Below, piece by piece: positions 22,727-24,467 of a stretch of 24,467 bases of DNA. The number at the start of each line of letters is the position of its first letter. Position 1 is the stretch's first letter. The position numbers and the translations under genes were made by a program. The DNA is taken from the NCBI GenBank assembly GCA_045645165.1, contig JAZRIF010000219.1:1-24467 (forward strand), read 5' to 3'. The stretch comes from CAMEON01 sp045645165. GTDB lineage: Bacteria > Bacillota > Clostridia > Oscillospirales > CAG-272. The notes under the pieces are model-generated. The model ran no database searches. It was not told where the DNA came from and saw only the letters and a program-made list of their open reading frames with translations.

Positions 22727-23709
22727 AACAAATCTCCTTCGACATCATTTATATAATCTCTTGCCGCAACCATTATCTCTCTTGTTTGGCCGCGATACTT
22801 CGGATCTGTCCTCAAGCGCGGGAATCGCGACAAGTAGTTGTTGATACTGTCAATAAACATATTCACCGCGCCTATCATTGAATTGAGGATGCTTTCTTCT
22901 ATTTCGTGTTCTTCTACCTTGCCATCTTCTTTATCCGTCTCAGTACGGTCGGGAGTTTGAACACTTGTCGGGATAGGCATGAATTCTCCTTGCGGTACTT
23001 CTTTCTCTGTTTCCTGCTCTGTGCCATTGGCAAAAGCTTCTTCAATTTGACGGGCAATATCTTTCGATTTATTACGTTCATCTTTGGGTACTAGAAGCAG
23101 ATCCACCGCTTCTTTACGTTCTTCTTTAGGGATCTTTGTAAGATCATATATTTCAGATTTAGCAGGAGTTATTTCTCCCGTTAATATCTTGTTTCTGATA
23201 CCCGGAACCACTTCTTCCGCGGCATCGACTCCTCGAGCGAAACGATCACAGTTTTTAATATACGAAACATTGGTGTTTGTCTCGTCAGCAAGTTTTTGCC
23301 TCGTTTTGTGAGGAGAAATCAATGGTCCAATTTGGACCATTGATTTTTGATCCTCGCTTTTTCTGTCTCCGCCTCGTATTTCTTTCTCGGCAGCATATCT
23401 TTTCCCTAACAGGTACTGACGATTGGCTTCTGTGATATTTCTGCGACCAAGTTGAGCATTACACATCCACGCAATCGCTTCATACTCACTGTCGAAATCC
23501 ATCTCATCCGTTGTATAAGGTATTTCCGGGTGCTTTTGAATAATCTTGTAACGGTGGTGTCCGTCAATAATAAAGCCGTTCCATATTTTGATCGAATCCG
23601 TTACCCTACCGAGTTTTAAGATGTTATCCTCAAGCTGTGTGAACTCATCCGCTGTCAGAGGAGGAATTATCTGCTCAAACTTGGGATTTATCTGTAAGGT
23701 CTCGTTCAC
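22723..23709 (-). CDS. ParB N-terminal domain protein with HTH
   Basis: A 328-residue ParB-like protein. The ParB/Srx domain occupies about 1-85, with FIIDGHHRYKI (Gly50-His51-His52-Arg53 = GxxR nucleotide-binding box). A helix-turn-helix-like segment follows at about 135-155 (TRQKLADETNTNVSYIKN). The acidic linker (228-285) is likely disordered. I chose GTG 23709 because GGGAGG lies nine bases upstream and the start sits one base after the upstream stop; longer in-frame Met starts (23733, 23769) lack such sites and overlap the upstream gene. Phage and plasmid proteins of this type serve partition or regulation, but no ParA is seen here. Confidence 0.85.
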   Translation of the reverse strand: MNETLQINPKFEQIIPPLTADEFTQLEDNILKLGRVTDSIKIWNGFIIDGHHRYKIIQKHPEIPYTTDEMDFDSEYEAIAWMCNAQLGRRNITEANRQYLLGKRYAAEKEIRGGDRKSEDQKSMVQIGPLISPHKTRQKLADETNTNVSYIKNCDRFARGVDAAEEVVPGIRNKILTGEITPAKSEIYDLTKIPKEERKEAVDLLLVPKDERNKSKDIARQIEEAFANGTEQETEKEVPQGEFMPIPTSVQTPDRTETDKEDGKVEEHEIEESILNSMIGAVNMFIDSINNYLSRFPRLRTDPKYRGQTREIMVAARDYINDVEGDLL

Positions 23710-23710
23710 A

Positions 23711-24091
23711 TCAGCATTCCTCCCAGTCCTCATCCCGAACCGTACTGCGAGAAATGAGGAATGCCACATAATTCCGAAGATCCTCGCTGATCACTTCCTT
23801 TTCTGTAATCTTCTTACAGAAAATCAAGAAGTAATAGAGTGCTTCCCTATCGGGCCCGATGATGATTTCGATCCTCTGACCTGTCCTGTCACTCGTAAAG
23901 ACACAGGACTTACCGTTGAGCCAACGGCGAATGTTCTGCTCCTTGTCCTTGAAGATCTTCTCAAGTTTGTGAAGCGCCCACTTACCATTATTGGTGAAGG
24001 TGATCTCTGCCTGTCCGTCAAGGTGGTTATGCTGTGCGTCGATTGCGTTAACGACCGTGTTCATGTAGTTGTTAAAAATTCTGAAGTTCAT
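23711..24091 (-). CDS. Unrecognised 126-residue protein
   Basis: I do not recognise this protein. It is 126 residues with alternating charged and hydrophobic stretches (QNIRRWLNGKSCVFTSD, IEIIIGPDREALYYFLIF) and no signal peptide or clear membrane span. GGAGGAAAG precedes ATG 24089-24091 and its stop lies one base from the ParB-like gene's GTG start, so it heads a coupled three-gene unit with the two ParB-fold genes. Immediately upstream is the hairpin-rich gene-free region. Confidence 0.75.
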   Translation of the reverse strand: MNFRIFNNYMNTVVNAIDAQHNHLDGQAEITFTNNGKWALHKLEKIFKDKEQNIRRWLNGKSCVFTSDRTGQRIEIIIGPDREALYYFLIFCKKITEKEVISEDLRNYVAFLISRSTVRDEDWEEC

Positions 24092-24135
24092 TTTTCTTTC
24101 CTCCGTTTTTCTTCCTATTGATCTGACAAATCCAT

Positions 24136-24160
24136 ACCCACAACCGCATGGGTCTTCCCA
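24136..24160 (-). promoter_or_regulatory. Leader with two mutually exclusive small hairpins
   Basis: About 45 bases before the 126-residue gene, TGGGT (24149-24153) can pair with ACCCA (24136-24140), or TGGG (24149-24152) can pair with CCCA (24157-24160). Both cannot form together, which resembles an attenuator or switch element. Stems are short, so this is tentative. Confidence 0.3.
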
Positions 24161-24180
24161 TCAAAGGTATTGGTATGTAT

Positions 24181-24467
24181 CCGAGCCGCCGTAGGCAGAC
24201 CTATGTGGAAATTAGTCTGCCGTTTTACCTTTGGCTCTTAACACACCTATTTGTCCTCGACACCCCGGTGTGACCGAACTATGTTCGGTATGGGAAGTCA
24301 CCAAGCGTCCGATTACGAATCGGCTCCATAGGAATCTCACCTCCCCCGGGTACTCCGCAGGCAGCGCCTTTCGGCTACTGAAGTATCATTATCCCTCACG
24401 TTTGTCATCGCCCTCTGTCGGTGGTAATCCGACTTCACTCAAAGTATCGTTTGATCGCTCCCTCCTT
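24181..24467 (-). ncRNA. Candidate structured noncoding RNA (partial, runs off the window)
   Basis: A gene-free stretch packed with complementary segments. Stems: 24183-24187 with 24233-24237 enclosing 24194-24200 with 24215-24221; 24273-24279 with 24283-24289 (7 bp, 3-base loop); 24309-24314 with 24318-24323 (6 bp, 3-base loop); 24366-24368 with 24373-24375; 24417-24421 with 24429-24433; and the alternative 24379-24384 with 24432-24437. The hairpin at 24366-24375 has a GAAA tetraloop only when read on the - strand, the direction of the downstream genes. I do not recognise it as tmRNA, RNase P, 6S or a group II intron end. Large phage or element RNAs such as ROOL or GOLLD are possibilities. 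Confidence 0.5.

Noticed and set aside
23710..23769. Longer N-terminus for the ParB-like protein starting at 23769 or 23733
   Set aside because: These starts overlap the upstream gene and lack a ribosome site, whereas GTG 23709 has GGGAGG at nine bases.
24181..24467. 5S rRNA, group II intron or tmRNA as the identity of the hairpin-rich region
   Set aside because: A CCCATACCGAAC stretch only loosely recalls 5S rRNA and the rest does not fit. No intron GUGYG start, domain V or tmRNA tag/acceptor ends were found.

Overview
The window looks like a piece of a chromosome from a low-GC-lineage but moderately GC-rich Bacillota, most likely a gut Clostridia (Oscillospirales-like). This rests on family content and style rather than a marker gene: AGGAGG-type ribosome sites, lipoprotein-rich secretion, Cys-rich CTEAG/ALGH segments, and a TnpX-type serine recombinase. 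Bases 1-17831 are GC-rich and read as host chromosome. From about 17900 rightward the sequence is visibly AT-richer and carries mobile-element genes.

Left region (1-4654, + strand): a tightly coupled nucleotide salvage operon. It holds a 5'-truncated deoD purine nucleoside phosphorylase, an HD-family dNTP triphosphohydrolase, two tandem DHH/DHHA1 phosphoesterases (NrnA-like nanoRNase/pAp phosphatases) and SurE 5'/3'-nucleotidase, ending in a strong intrinsic terminator.

Middle region (4857-17831, - strand): secreted or membrane proteins. A seven-gene run reads from a promoter at about 15830 down to a terminator at about 6410. In transcription order it is an RDD membrane protein, a UgpC/MsmX-like ABC ATPase, two CUT1-type permeases, a UgpB-like substrate-binding lipoprotein, a staphylococcal-nuclease-like lipoprotein, and a large modular lipoprotein with Ig-like, OB-fold and Cys-rich segments. 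Downstream, from its own promoter, is a lipoprotein whose C-terminal domain matches the barnase family at the catalytic Glu, two Arg and His. Upstream is a UshA-type 5'-nucleotidase lipoprotein. Together with the left operon this suggests a locus that cuts extracellular RNA/DNA, dephosphorylates and imports the products, and salvages the bases. Gene identities are well supported; the joint pathway is inference.

Right region (17911-24467, - strand): an unrecognised 363-aa protein, then tRNA-Lys(CTT), which has a 17-bp copy of its 3' end 166 bp downstream. Directly 5' of it is an Asn-like tRNA 3' half with a broken 5' half. Beyond lie a large serine recombinase, a 62-aa protein, a MazF/PemK toxin without a recognisable antitoxin, two ParB-fold proteins (one DUF6551-like), and an unrecognised 126-aa protein. 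Upstream of that is a gene-free, hairpin-dense stretch running off the window that may encode a structured noncoding RNA. This is probably one end of an integrative element extending past base 24467.
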